Assembly (NCBI RefSeq): GCF_016632365.1
Contig: NZ_JAEPBH010000014.1
Span: 1 to 52,767, forward strand
Origin: Tenebrionibacter intestinalis
Lineage (GTDB): Bacteria; Pseudomonadota; Gammaproteobacteria; Enterobacterales; Enterobacteriaceae
Direction: 5' to 3'
Length of the DNA stretch: 52,767 nucleotides
The position numbers and the translations under genes were made by a program. Below are positions 38,734 through 47,660 of the stretch, piece by piece (within the stretch, counting starts at the first letter, position 1; the number at the start of each line of letters is the position of its first letter). The notes below the pieces were generated by a model that made no database searches, was not told where the DNA came from, and was given only the letters and a program-made list of their open reading frames with translations.

Positions 38734-39175
38734 TTTCCCTCAGCCGGGCGAAACATATCGCTGTACAGGATTTCCTGATGTGGTGGTGTCGGGCGTGCTG
38801 GCCGATGGTATTCCGTGGGAAATGCCGTACCGCTGTCCGGGGCTGGTCTGGAATCCGTACCGGCGCACCTACACCATCCTCATTCGTATAATTGCCGGTG
38901 GCCGTATGGCAGAAATTCCGCTCGGTCGTTTTTTGCGGGACTTTACCTGTGAGCATCCCGATGTATTTAAGCGCAACCCTGAAAACCGCCACGTCGTATT
39001 ACGCGAAATAGCGGCTGACCCGGCATTACAGCAATACCGGGCGCGGAATATCGATAACTATCCTGACGATATTCCCCCGGTTAAACGCCCGGCGCCGGTG
39101 GCGCATAAATGGCGGAATAATTTCAGGCCGGAAACGGAAATAAAACCGGATAACAGCTACCGCCATTATCTGTAA
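38726..39175 (+). CDS. Unnamed P4-satellite early protein, 149 residues
   Basis: Start at 38726 after GGAGGGGAG, overlapping the previous gene by 8 bases. Sequence starts [20 protein letters not shown] and ends DNSYRHYL. I see no known motif. The size is close to ORF151 of P4, but I cannot confirm a relation. Part of the early operon leading to alpha. Confidence 0.75.
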   Translation: MFDFPQPGETYRCTGFPDVVVSGVLADGIPWEMPYRCPGLVWNPYRRTYTILIRIIAGGRMAEIPLGRFLRDFTCEHPDVFKRNPENRHVVLREIAADPALQQYRARNIDNYPDDIPPVKRPAPVAHKWRNNFRPETEIKPDNSYRHYL

Positions 39176-39247
39176 TTAAAAATGACACCCAAAAAATAAA
39201 ATGTGCGTATCTGCGCAGGGATACGCACGTCCTCAGGAGACGAAATA

Positions 39248-39508
39248 ATGCCTGTTAACAGTACGGAACGGCCGCAGAATATAAACCAGCCCACCATCAG
39301 CCGGGCAGACCTTGAATGTCTCGAACATCTTCGCAATGTCGGCCAGCTTGTCGGCGACCTGATGCAGGTGCAGGGCTGCACCTCTTTGCGCCACAATCCG
39401 GCGCAGCAGCTACAGCTCACCTCGGTGATTTACCTCATGACTGCCCGGCTCGACGGCGTGGTCGACCGCTGCAATCAGCGCTGGCTGACCGGGGAGGGCA
39501 GTGTATGA
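39248..39508 (+). CDS. Unnamed P4-satellite early protein, 86 residues
   Basis: Start at 39248 with AGGAG. Contains [20 protein letters not shown], a helical motif common in small proteins of P4-like early regions. Function unknown. Stop overlaps the next start (ATGA), so the two are coupled. Confidence 0.75.
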   Translation: MPVNSTERPQNINQPTISRADLECLEHLRNVGQLVGDLMQVQGCTSLRHNPAQQLQLTSVIYLMTARLDGVVDRCNQRWLTGEGSV

Positions 39509-39825
39509 AAACCGCATTATCTCCCGTTCTGCGCGCTGCACTTTACCGCCGGGCGGTCGCCTGTGCCTGGCTGACCCTGTGCGAACGTCAGCACCGCTAC
39601 CCGCAGCTCACGCTCAGTACGCTGGAAAGCGCCATTGCCGCCGAGCTGGAGGGCTTCTATCTGCGCCAGCACGGCGAGGAAAAAGGCCGTCAGATTGCAT
39701 GCGCCCTGCTCGAAGATTTAATGGAAGCCGGACCACTCAAGGCCGCCCCGTCGCTGTCCTTTCTCGGGCTGGCTGTGATGGATGAACTCTGCGCCCGTCA
39801 TATCACCGCACCGGCACTGCACTGA
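39505..39825 (+). CDS. DUF5375-like protein, Cnr position
   Basis: 106 residues, [25 protein letters not shown] and [18 protein letters not shown], as in DUF5375 proteins of P4-like elements. It is directly upstream of alpha, the place of P4 cnr (107 residues), which limits copy number by acting on alpha. Equivalence to Cnr is inferred. GGGGAGGG lies before the ATG. Confidence 0.75.
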   Translation: MKTALSPVLRAALYRRAVACAWLTLCERQHRYPQLTLSTLESAIAAELEGFYLRQHGEEKGRQIACALLEDLMEAGPLKAAPSLSFLGLAVMDELCARHITAPALH

Positions 39826-39836
39826 GGGAAAGCACC

Positions 39837-42170
39837 ATGAAAATGAACGTAACGGACACCGTAAAACAGGCGTGCGGCCACTGGCCGCGCATTCTCCCGG
39901 CGCTGGGGGTAACGGTCATCAAAAACCGCCATCAGGCCTGTCCGGTGTGTGGCGGCTCCGACCGCTTCCGCTTTGACGATAAAGAGGGGCGCGGGACGTG
40001 GTTCTGTAACCAGTGCGGTGCGGGGGACGGTCTGAAACTGGTTGAGAAAGTGTTCGGCGTGACCCCGTCAGAGGCGGCCGGAAAGGTGAACGCCGTGACC
40101 GGCAACCTGCCGCCGGTTTCCCCGGCGGTGACTGTGGCCGCAGACGCTGAAACAGAGGCCGACCGCAAAGCGGCGGCCGCGCTGGCCGCCAGACTGACGG
40201 AGAAAGCCCGCCCGGCCACCGGCAACGCCTACCTCACCCGCAAGGGCTTCCCCGGTCGGGAATGTCTGACGCTCACCACCCTGCATAAAACCGGCGGCGT
40301 GACGTACCGCGCCGGTGATGTGGTTGTCCCGCTTTATGACGATAGCGGCGCACTGGTTAACGTCCAGCTCATTAATGCAGACGGTCTCAAGCGCACCCTG
40401 AAAGGCGGTCAGGTGAAAGGGGCGTGTCATATTCTCGACGGGAGAAAAGAGGCGGGAAAACGGCTGTGGATAGCGGAGGGCTACGCGACCGCGCTCACCG
40501 TGCATCACCTGACCGGCGAAACCGTCATGGTGGCGCTGTCGTCGGTGAACCTCCTTTCTCTGGCGAGCCTTGCCCGTCACAAATATCCGGCCTGCCGGAT
40601 TGTGCTGGCCGCCGACCGTGACCTTAACGGCGACGGCCAGACCAAAGCGTCTGCGGCCGCAGAGTCCTGTGAGGGCGTGGTCGCCCTGCCGCCGGTGTTC
40701 GGTGACTGGAATGATGCGTATACACAGCACGGCGGGGAGGCCACGCGTAAAGCCATGTATGACGCCATCCGGCCACCGGCTGACAGCCCTTTCTCTACCA
40801 TGAGCGAGGCGGAATTTACCGCCATGAGTACCAGTGAGAAAGCCATGCGGGTGCATGAGCATTACGGCGAAGCGCTGGCCGTGGATGCGAACGGCCAGCT
40901 CCTGTCCCGCTATGAGGCGGGAATCTGGAAAATCATTCCGCCGTCGGACTTTGCGCGCGACGTGGCCGGGCTGTTCCAGCGCCTGCGCGCCCCGTTCTCA
41001 TCGGGGAAAATTGCCTCGGTGGTGGACACCCTGAAACTGATTATTCCCCAGCAGGACGCCCCGGCGCGGCGGCTGATTGGCTTTCGCAACGGCGTGCTCG
41101 ATACCAAAAGCGGTATATTCAGCCCGCACAGCAAAGCGCACTGGCTGCGCACGCTGTGCGATGTGGATTTCACCCCGCCGGTGGAGGGGGAAACGCTGGA
41201 GACGCACGCGCCGAATTTCTGGCGCTGGCTCGACCGCGCCGCCGGTTCACGTGCCGATAAACGTGACGTGATACTCGCCGCGCTGTTTATGGTACTGGCG
41301 AACCGTTACGACTGGCAGCTCTTCCTCGAAGTGACCGGTCCCGGCGGCAGCGGGAAAAGTATTCTGGCCGAAATTGCGACGATGCTCGCCGGGGAAGATA
41401 ACGCCACGTCGGCGACCATCGAGACGCTGGAATCCCCCCGCGAACGCGCGGCGCTGATTGGCTTCTCGCTGATACGTCTGCCTGACCAGGAGAAATGGAG
41501 CGGTGACGGGGCAGGACTCAAGGCCATTACCGGCGGGGATGCGGTCTCCGTTGATCCGAAATACCGCGATGCGTACTCCACCCATATTCCGGCGGTGATA
41601 CTGGCCGTAAACAACAACCCTATGCGCTTCACCGACCGCAGCGGCGGGGTGTCGCGTCGTCGGGTGATAATGCACTTCCCGGAACAGATTGCGCCGGAAG
41701 AGCGTGACCCGAAGCTGAAAGATAAAATCGCCCGGGAGCTGGCCGTCATCGTGCGCCAGCTCATGCAGACATTCAGCGACCCGATGACCGCGCGCGCACT
41801 GCTCCAGTCGCAGCAGAACTCCGACGAGGCACTCAGCATCAAGCGCGACGCCGACCCTACGTTCGATTTTTGCGGTTATCTGGAGGCGCTGCCCGAGCCT
41901 GACGGTATGTATATGGGGAATGCGAATATCATCCCGCGACAGCCGCGTCTGTACCTGTATCACGCCTATCTGGTGTACATGGAGGCACACGGCTACAAGA
42001 ACACACTCAGCCTGACCATGTTCGGCAAAGGGCTGTCATCGATGCTGAAAGAGTACGGGCTGAATTACGCCAGGCGGCGAACGAATCAGGGGATGCAGAC
42101 GAATCTTGCGCTCAGGGAGGAAAGCAACGCCGACTGGCTACCCCGGTGTGATGAAACCACCGCGACATAA
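39837..42170 (+). CDS. P4 alpha-type replication protein (primase/helicase)
   Basis: 777 residues, the same as P4 alpha. One protein with three activities: primase, 3'-5' helicase and origin binding. N-terminal zinc finger CPVCGG...FCNQCG (Cys35, 38, 57, 60), TOPRIM-type segment LWIAEGYATALT to VLAADRD (about 210-260), then an SF3-type helicase with Walker A GPGGSGKS (501-508, Lys507) and VILAVNNNP. The C-terminus would bind the iterons at ori and crr. GAGGG lies upstream of the ATG. Confidence 0.96.
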   Translation: MKMNVTDTVKQACGHWPRILPALGVTVIKNRHQACPVCGGSDRFRFDDKEGRGTWFCNQCGAGDGLKLVEKVFGVTPSEAAGKVNAVTGNLPPVSPAVTVAADAETEADRKAAAALAARLTEKARPATGNAYLTRKGFPGRECLTLTTLHKTGGVTYRAGDVVVPLYDDSGALVNVQLINADGLKRTLKGGQVKGACHILDGRKEAGKRLWIAEGYATALTVHHLTGETVMVALSSVNLLSLASLARHKYPACRIVLAADRDLNGDGQTKASAAAESCEGVVALPPVFGDWNDAYTQHGGEATRKAMYDAIRPPADSPFSTMSEAEFTAMSTSEKAMRVHEHYGEALAVDANGQLLSRYEAGIWKIIPPSDFARDVAGLFQRLRAPFSSGKIASVVDTLKLIIPQQDAPARRLIGFRNGVLDTKSGIFSPHSKAHWLRTLCDVDFTPPVEGETLETHAPNFWRWLDRAAGSRADKRDVILAALFMVLANRYDWQLFLEVTGPGGSGKSILAEIATMLAGEDNATSATIETLESPRERAALIGFSLIRLPDQEKWSGDGAGLKAITGGDAVSVDPKYRDAYSTHIPAVILAVNNNPMRFTDRSGGVSRRRVIMHFPEQIAPEERDPKLKDKIARELAVIVRQLMQTFSDPMTARALLQSQQNSDEALSIKRDADPTFDFCGYLEALPEPDGMYMGNANIIPRQPRLYLYHAYLVYMEAHGYKNTLSLTMFGKGLSSMLKEYGLNYARRRTNQGMQTNLALREESNADWLPRCDETTAT

Positions 42171-42178
42171 CCTACCCG

Positions 42179-42203
42179 GACCGGCATCAGCCGGTCTTTT
42201 TTT
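42179..42203 (+). terminator. Terminator after alpha
   Basis: GACCGGC-ATCA-GCCGGTC followed by seven T. Confidence 0.9.
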
Positions 42204-42219
42204 ACCTGAAATCCCGGAA

Positions 42220-42312
42220 AGTGAACAGTAAAGTGTTCACTGTTCACGGACTGTTCACTGTATATCGCATTGAAAATAAACACAAATAATGGCGAGTGAA
42301 CAGTGTGAACAG
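42220..42312. repeat. ori-like iteron cluster
   Basis: Six copies of the GTGAACAG-type iteron (42220-42228, 42233-42241, 42240-42248, 42251-42259, 42295-42303, 42304-42312) in both orientations around an AT-rich stretch. Same iteron as at 37202-37303, about 5 kb away. P4 ori and crr are about 4.5 kb apart as I recall. Confidence 0.85.
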
Positions 42313-42377
42313 TTTTCCGTAAAAAAAGTTTTTTTCGTAGTTTGAGCTTGTGCGAAAAATGAGCACATCCGCTCATG

Positions 42378-42395
42378 TGTATAGCGATGTGTATA
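42378..42395 (+). repeat. Integrase arm-type repeat, right
   Basis: TGTATAGCGATGTGTATA, one base different from the 18-mer at 31496-31513 and 59 bases from the right att core. Confidence 0.6.
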
Positions 42396-42453
42396 TTATT
42401 GATGTGTTATATATTTTTAAATCAATAAAAACATTACGTTACTCGTGTTTTTT

Positions 42454-42473
42454 GACTCCTGTGATCTCCGCCA
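42454..42473 (+). repeat. attR core
   Basis: GACTCCTGTGATCTCCGCCA, the selC 3' end with one T lost. It marks the right end of the satellite. Confidence 0.85.
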
Positions 42474-42768
42474 GTTTGCCTCTACTGAACTCTCCCGACG
42501 TCAACAAAACCCCTTCTAACCCCTTATATATCAGGCTTTCTTTATATCCCGAGGTCAACCGTCTTCACCTCACATCAGGTTGTTTTTGGGGTGCATTAGG
42601 GGATGCCGTTTTCCTCTTAGCGTATCCGCACCCCCATAATGGTAAAAATGTAAGATATAACAAGGGGTTTTAAAGCCATCTTTGTTATACAAGAGGTGCG
42701 TTGGGGGAATCAGGTTAGTGACTGGCGGAAATCCCCCGGGAGGATGGATTCATCAAAAGCCGGAGGAC

Positions 42769-43155
42769 GTTGGGGCGCTAACCGATGTTAAAGTGAAAAC
42801 CGCGAAGCCAAAAGAAAAGCCCTATAAGCTGGCTGATGGCGGCGGTATGTACCTGCTGATTAACGCTAATGGTTCCAAATACTGGCGAATGAAGTACCGC
42901 TTCGCCGGTATTTCTATTGGCGTATACCCTGATGTAACGCTTGCCGACGCGCGCGAAAAGCGCAGCGAAGCCAGAAAAATTCTGGCTGCGGGAAGCGAGC
43001 CGGGTGAAGTAAAAAAAGAAGAGAACGTGGCCCAGAAAATGGGCCTGAAAATTACCTTCGAGGCCGTTGCTCGCAAGTGGCGTCAGGCGAACGGCGATCG
43101 CACGTCATTACACGACCAGGAGCTGCCGGCTAATACGGGCCGCACATCAGGCTGA
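42769..43155 (+). pseudogene. Truncated P4-type integrase remnant
   Basis: ALTDVKVKTAKPKEKPYKLADGGGMYLLI is the N-terminal domain of a second P4-type integrase. The expected ATG before GCGCTAACC is GGG here. Homology stops after about 110 residues at VARKWRQANGD and the rest is unrelated. The catalytic domain is absent. It follows 295 bases after attR. It is the remnant of an older element at the selC locus and probably marks the left edge of the fimbrial island. Bases 42474-42768 hold the upstream region of this gene and no other gene. Confidence 0.88.
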
Positions 43156-43332
43156 TGATAACACAAGCGATCCGATTAAATAGCCGCACATTGCACGCCT
43201 TCACCTGGGTTATTTCCTGAGGTACGTTATGCGCGCCATCAGGCCTGCCATTTGGCGCATGCCAGGCCTGCGTCGTTGCCCGATGCTTCCCTGCGCCGCG
43301 CATCAACAGAGCGAGAACGCATCGTTACGGAT

Positions 43333-44258
43333 TTATTCAGCGTTGAGGGTGACCTGACAGACCGCCGTGTAATCTCCCGCCTTTTCGGTCTGGTAATCCC
43401 AGTTTATTTTTATTTTCTCTCCCGTCTGGAGCGTGTGCGGACTCTCCCACGGGGAAGATGTGGCCGCATCGCTCAGGGTGCATCGTCCTGGCCCTGACGT
43501 GGTTGTGACTGAAGCCTGCAAATGTACGCCAGCCCCCCCGATCCCGAGGTAGTACCAGTCCAGGCTGGTTTCACCATGCGCGATTTCCCCCCCCCCTGCA
43601 CCTCACCAATTTCGACTGTCTTACTGGCGGCTTTCGTCGCAATTACCGGTTTGTACACCACCGAGTACATGCTTCCTGCTCCTACCCCCGCCTGAATCAT
43701 TTCCACTACCGTGTTAGCGGGTATTGTGGCGCGAAAAGTGAGTTCGCCGCGCGAGTGCCACGCGTCCTGCGGCCCGAGGCTGCCGTTCCGGTTACTTAAT
43801 TCTGTTACGACTTCACTTGCGCCTTCGACGACGGGCAACGCCTGATACCCGAGTTTATTTGCCGGGTCCGTTTGCGCAAGCGACCCACTGGTCATATGGA
43901 TAAGCCCCTGGTCTACTGTGTATCTCAGGCAATCCATGTAGGCGATGCCTTTCTCAAGCACCATCCCCTGGCCGGAGTCAGTGTCCACATTCATTGTCTT
44001 TTCCGCATACCGCATGGCCTGCATTTGCCCCAACGCCGAGCCGTCGTTGTTTTCAACGACGACCATCCCCGAGGGGGTAATCCGGTAGCGGTGGTCCCCG
44101 TTCGGTATTTCAATTTCCCCGCTGCTCCCGCCGGTATGCCACCCTACGCGATCCGAGGCGATACACACGTCAGTACAGAATCCGGCAGGGCTGGCGAAAA
44201 CTCCGGCCAGGCCCAAAACAAAAAGCGCCTCATATTTTTGACTTATTTTTTCGAACAT
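43333..44258 (-). CDS. Fimbria-linked secreted protein A, frame broken at a G10 tract
   Basis: Signal peptide (MFEKISQKYEALFVLGLAGVFASPAGFC) and a probable extracellular domain. As sequenced the frame leaves the C-terminal domain at a run of ten G (plus-strand C, 43587-43596) and stops at 43473. With 11 or 8 G the frame would run to 43333, about 308 residues, and gain EIAHGETSLDWYYLGIGGAG and the ending GRCTLSD...CQVTLNAE. That ending resembles gene B (GECTLSD...CTVSIGLS), so the downstream frame is real. Either phase-variable and OFF, or a decayed gene. No family recognised; may be a tip adhesin or secreted partner. The last 140 codons lie in the other frame. Confidence 0.7.
43587..43596 (-). 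repeat. G10 homopolymer in gene A
   Basis: Ten consecutive C on the plus strand. The frame switch between the two halves of gene A falls here. Adding one or removing two restores one frame. A second run of seven (43533-43539) lies nearby. Confidence 0.9.
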
Positions 44259-44959
44259 TTTCTTTCTTTCCCACTTCCTCGCTTTCGTCTGTTTTCCCGC
44301 GTATGAATATGTTCTGCCCTGGGTACGTTTTCCTCTTAACACAAGAGGTGTTTAGGGTTTTGCGTGAGGCGCCGTGGCCGTTACCCGGCGTGAATGTGCA
44401 ATCCAGGACGACGGCCCGTTTCTGCGCGCGAGAACAGACTACATGCGCCATGTCCCCCGTGAGTTGGTTGATTATCCCGTTGTACAAAAATTGCCGAATG
44501 TCCGGCCCCCCGGCGCTGAATCACTTGATGGCGAGGCCTGTCATTTAGATTTCAGTAACCCGGTCACATTCCGGAACCTGTTACAATCCGGGCCGCGCAT
44601 AGTGGAATGCGAAGGCGGCGTTTAAAAATTGTGGAAACATCACAGACTTTCCGCAGGCCCAGTACTCTTGTTTGCTGTTCACTTCGCATTTATTCTGCAA
44701 ATCCTTTTTTGTATTTTAGGTCGCGCGAGCCGAGGATACGATGGCTTAGTCGCAACCGGATGTTGCACGGGCGAATCGCAATACGACATTCCCCGCAGAC
44801 GTTGACTACGTTTATCCTCCAGTCTCGCGGTACAACTGACGTAGTTACAGATTACTCGCAAGCTCGCTCAGACGGCGCAAATCCGCGTTTCCTGAGCACG
44901 GCCTCATTGCTGATCGGGTCTTGTCTGCCTGGTCGTCAGCGGTCACCCGGTCATGGCGA
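44259..44959. other. 701-base gap between genes B and A, no gene supported
   Basis: A frame at 44230-44487 (minus) has no ribosome site or family features. Nothing else is convincing. The gap is long for one operon, so gene A may have its own promoter. Confidence 0.55.
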
Positions 44960-45960
44960 TCACGATAAGCCTATGCTCACCGTACAAATACCTTCATGTA
45001 TGCCGGGGTCCAGGTCATCCGGCGCGTCCCATTCCAGTTTCGGTGGTTTACCAGGGATCAGATGCTTAACCACGCCCTTCCCCGTGCTGTCAGATAGCGT
45101 GCATTCGCCTTCCCCAGAGCTCCTGACCGTAATCGTCACATCGTCGGGTGATGAGTCAGTCACGGCCCACCAGTTGACGGTCACTTCCCTGTGCGGCGCC
45201 GTCCCCCGGGGCGTAGGTGCCAGAGTAATTTGTGTATATTCCGGGGCCACGATAAAGAGTGGATCGGCTGACCATTGGTAGGGCGTTCCGCCCAGGTTGT
45301 AGATTTGCGAAGCGGCAGGAGGGGCTATCGAGGCGCTGTCGAGTGTTATCGAGAGGGATATCGTTCCAGTTTCTTGGAGTTGACCATCCCGGACCGATGC
45401 GGTCCAGCCATGATCCGCGGAGAGGTTCATGTAGTACGGCCCAAACGAAGCGACCCCCCCAGATGATTTTTCGATTGTTGATCTTGACACCCATGCGTCA
45501 TTGTGGTAGTCGTGACCATGGTGAAGGATATATTTGTAGCACTGAACACTGACGATGACGCCGGAAGCGATAGATAGTTGGTTGTCGTGAATCGTCGCGT
45601 TCATTGGGGCTGGCTGCGGGCGTTCGGGAAGGGGAACGCCAACCGATAGCAGTGAGTTTTGGTCACCTTTTTCGGCTGACGGCCAGACGGCCAGACGGCC
45701 AGTACGGAGTTTATCATGAGCCATGTCGATGCACCTATTCCGGTGGTAGTGAATGGTCCTACGGTGTAATGAGGGTCGGATGCAACGCAGAGAGACGCCG
45801 CCTCACCCCAGTCTTCCACGATGTCGCCGATGGGATCGGTTCGCCCGTCATTGTAGAGCCATCCGGAGTCATGGTTAGTCGGGTACGCAGCGGAGAGGTT
45901 AGGGGTAGCGAGCATCATGCCCGCGATACAATAGAGTGGTATGAGTTGTTTAGATGTCAT
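44960..45960 (-). CDS. Fimbria-linked secreted protein B, frame broken at an 8-bp x3 repeat
   Basis: Signal peptide MTSKQLIPLYCIAGMMLATPNLSAAYP. The frame passes into a three-unit 8-bp tandem repeat at 45679-45702 and stops at 45601, but the continuing frame (45724 down to 44960) stays open. Removing one unit joins them into VLAVWPSAEKGDQNS and gives about 330 residues. The C-terminal domain has two Cys (GECTLSD, EGICTVS) and pairs with the end of gene A. It lies 93 bases after the RT gene on the same strand. Product is probably exported by the fimbrial system or independently; the function is unknown. Confidence 0.72.
45679..45702 (-). repeat. 8-bp tandem repeat x3 in gene B
   Basis: Three exact copies of ACGGCCAG on the plus strand (CTGGCCGT on the coding strand). 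Eight is not a multiple of three, so each gain or loss changes the frame; two copies would be in frame. Confidence 0.95.
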
Positions 45961-46053
45961 GATATTGTTGGTCCAGTTGTGGTTCTTTTTAGTTAATTAG
46001 AGGCATGGCAGCAGGGACGGGGGGGTTCCGGTGCTGTGAGATGTACGGTTGCT

Positions 46054-47034
46054 TTACTCCCGCGCAGGATACGTCGCCGCGCGCAGTATCCCTTTCGCCC
46101 ATGTTATCCACCGTAATTCATACGCCTGCATTCGCCGCCGGGCTTCCTCACTGGAATAGCCTTTGCGACGAATCTGCTCAAAAAGCCGCACGCGACGCTC
46201 ACGGTGGTTTTGTAACGCCCGTGGAGCTATGGCGGGTCCGTCCGCCCCAAACCAGACACCGAGCCAGTCAAATCCGCGCTCGATACGTCCCGTTTGCGTT
46301 TTATCCGGATGACGCTCAAAGCCGCTGAGTTCGAAAAACGAGGCGAGCTGTTGTATCCCGCGACGCAACTGCCATCGGGTCCGGGTAAGGAGCAAAAAAT
46401 CATCCATATAGCGGGCATAAAAATAATCCTCTGGCGGAAGGCTTTCGTAATAGCCGTCAATGTGCTGAAGAAAGCTTGCGCCGTTAAGCGGGCTCAGGGC
46501 GCATCCCCGGGGGATGCCCGTGACTGGCGTGTGAAACTCCCCGCCCTGCTCAACGCTGTAATGCAAATACTGCTTTATCAAATCACGGTGGATCGCGTTA
46601 CTAACAAACCGCTCAATCTGGCTGGCGACATGGTCTTTGCGTATATGTTCGTAATAGCCGCGAATATCCGTGCGGTGAACGAACCGGAACTGACTGTGGC
46701 GCTGAGCCATAGCCAGCGCCTGCAGGCTTTTTCTCACCCCCCGCCCTTTCAGATGCATACATGACGGTCGGACGGGTAAAAAGTTTGCCACATGCAGCGC
46801 CACCCACTTAAGCACCAGCGCATCCTGCGCTGACCACATTGCCCTCGCCTCCCGGCCACCGTGAACAATCAGCATCGGGCTTAACCGATAAGCGCCGGCG
46901 TTCACGATATTGAACAGTTTTTCCTTCATTTCCGGCCAGTGATACCGGAGATGCCAGACATCCGCGCTGGCGGGCGCATGCCTTCGTTGGCGGCAAAGCC
47001 ATTGATACGCCTCACGCCATTGCGCATCCCCCAT
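46054..47034 (-). CDS. Reverse transcriptase in the fimbrial operon
   Basis: 326-residue RT. Catalytic residues: Asp123 in HRTDIRGYYEHI and Asp211-Asp212 in YARYMDDFLLL (YxDD box), with GIPRGCALSPLNGASF (173-188) as motif 4-like and KTQTGRIERGFDWLGVWF after the palm. No maturase or endonuclease domain, so not a typical group II intron. Not a known retron type either (YMDD and not YADD; no ncRNA seen). It starts 17 bases after the second pilin gene with AGGAC between, so it is co-transcribed with the fimbria. Possible roles: diversity generation, defence or an unknown RNA process. Confidence 0.88.
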   Translation of the reverse strand: MGDAQWREAYQWLCRQRRHAPASADVWHLRYHWPEMKEKLFNIVNAGAYRLSPMLIVHGGREARAMWSAQDALVLKWVALHVANFLPVRPSCMHLKGRGVRKSLQALAMAQRHSQFRFVHRTDIRGYYEHIRKDHVASQIERFVSNAIHRDLIKQYLHYSVEQGGEFHTPVTGIPRGCALSPLNGASFLQHIDGYYESLPPEDYFYARYMDDFLLLTRTRWQLRRGIQQLASFFELSGFERHPDKTQTGRIERGFDWLGVWFGADGPAIAPRALQNHRERRVRLFEQIRRKGYSSEEARRRMQAYELRWITWAKGILRAATYPARE

Positions 47035-47051
47035 CGTTTAACGATGTCCTG

Positions 47052-47654
47052 TCAGGCATAGCTGATATTCAGGGTAAACACGCTCTGTACATCGCCGCCG
47101 TGAGGACGAATATCGCTGGTCTGTACCATCGATACTTCGAGAGGCAGCGTAGCGATACGATCTTCTGAAGGTTCAACTGAAACCGTGTTGATACCGGCGG
47201 GGTCCAGTGCTACGTCGCCGCTTGCAACTTTGATTCCAACGCCTGCGCCGGCTGAGCCTGCATTAGGAAAGGCGGTTGGATCATCTTTATCCGCATCGGT
47301 AGGCTCCACGCTAAACGCCACGGCGTTAACGGATTCATCACAATCCTGCAACTGAACAGAAAACTTTTTCTGCGCGACAACCGTCCCTTTTCCTTTGAAT
47401 TTGAGGTCTGAAACCTCGCCCAGAGGCAAAGTCGTATCGCCCGGCAGCGTTGCGCAAGTGCCAGCCAGTACGACGACATGAAAAGTCACTGTCGCCGTGC
47501 TGCTCGGTGTGGCCGCGCCTGCGGTATGGCCTCCCAGGAGCCCTGACAAAGCAAAAAATATCCCTGCAGCCAGCCTTGCGGCGCCTGTTTTTTGTTTGGT
47601 TAGCATCCCATTATCCCGGTTGTTATCGGTCGGTAATATTTGCGCATTCAACAT
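47052..47654 (-). CDS. Fimbrial subunit, second pilin
   Basis: Chaperone-usher pilin of 200 residues. Signal peptide ends near TAGAA. Paired Cys (AGTCATLPG and QLQDCDES) and the C-terminal strand VQSVFTLNISYA with the penultimate Tyr are typical. The start at 47654 has a strong GGAGG; another Met 16 codons later would give a more usual signal peptide. A hairpin covers the GGAGG site. It follows the major pilin by 85 bases. Confidence 0.88.
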   Translation of the reverse strand: MLNAQILPTDNNRDNGMLTKQKTGAARLAAGIFFALSGLLGGHTAGAATPSSTATVTFHVVVLAGTCATLPGDTTLPLGEVSDLKFKGKGTVVAQKKFSVQLQDCDESVNAVAFSVEPTDADKDDPTAFPNAGSAGAGVGIKVASGDVALDPAGINTVSVEPSEDRIATLPLEVSMVQTSDIRPHGGDVQSVFTLNISYA

Positions 47655-47660
47655 AAAAAT

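Larger units (their letters stand above)
31363..42473 (+). mobile_element. P4-type phage satellite integrated at selC (about 11.1 kb)
   Basis: Bounded by a 21-base selC 3'-end sequence (31363-31383) and a 20-base near copy (42454-42473). Order: integrase, two-gene cargo, cos-like site, psu, delta/ogr, sid, crr iterons, vis, C4/CI-type RNA, ash/kil, four small genes, alpha, ori iterons. This is the P4 layout. No P2-type capsid or tail genes are present, so it would depend on a P2-like helper phage for packaging. No frameshift is visible in the core genes, so it may still be mobile. Confidence 0.92.

Noticed and set aside
44230-44487. Minus-strand frame of 85 codons between genes A and B
   Set aside because: Overlaps the gene A start and has no convincing ribosome site or homology.
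43333-47034. Diversity-generating retroelement (template and variable repeat) with the RT
   Set aside because: I compared the 3' ends of genes A and B with the DNA around the RT and saw no near-identical pair of 100-base repeats. By eye only, so a search is still needed.
46054-47654. Retron with an msr-msd RNA before the RT
   Set aside because: Only 17 bases separate the RT from the pilin gene, leaving no room for the RNA, and the box is YMDD.
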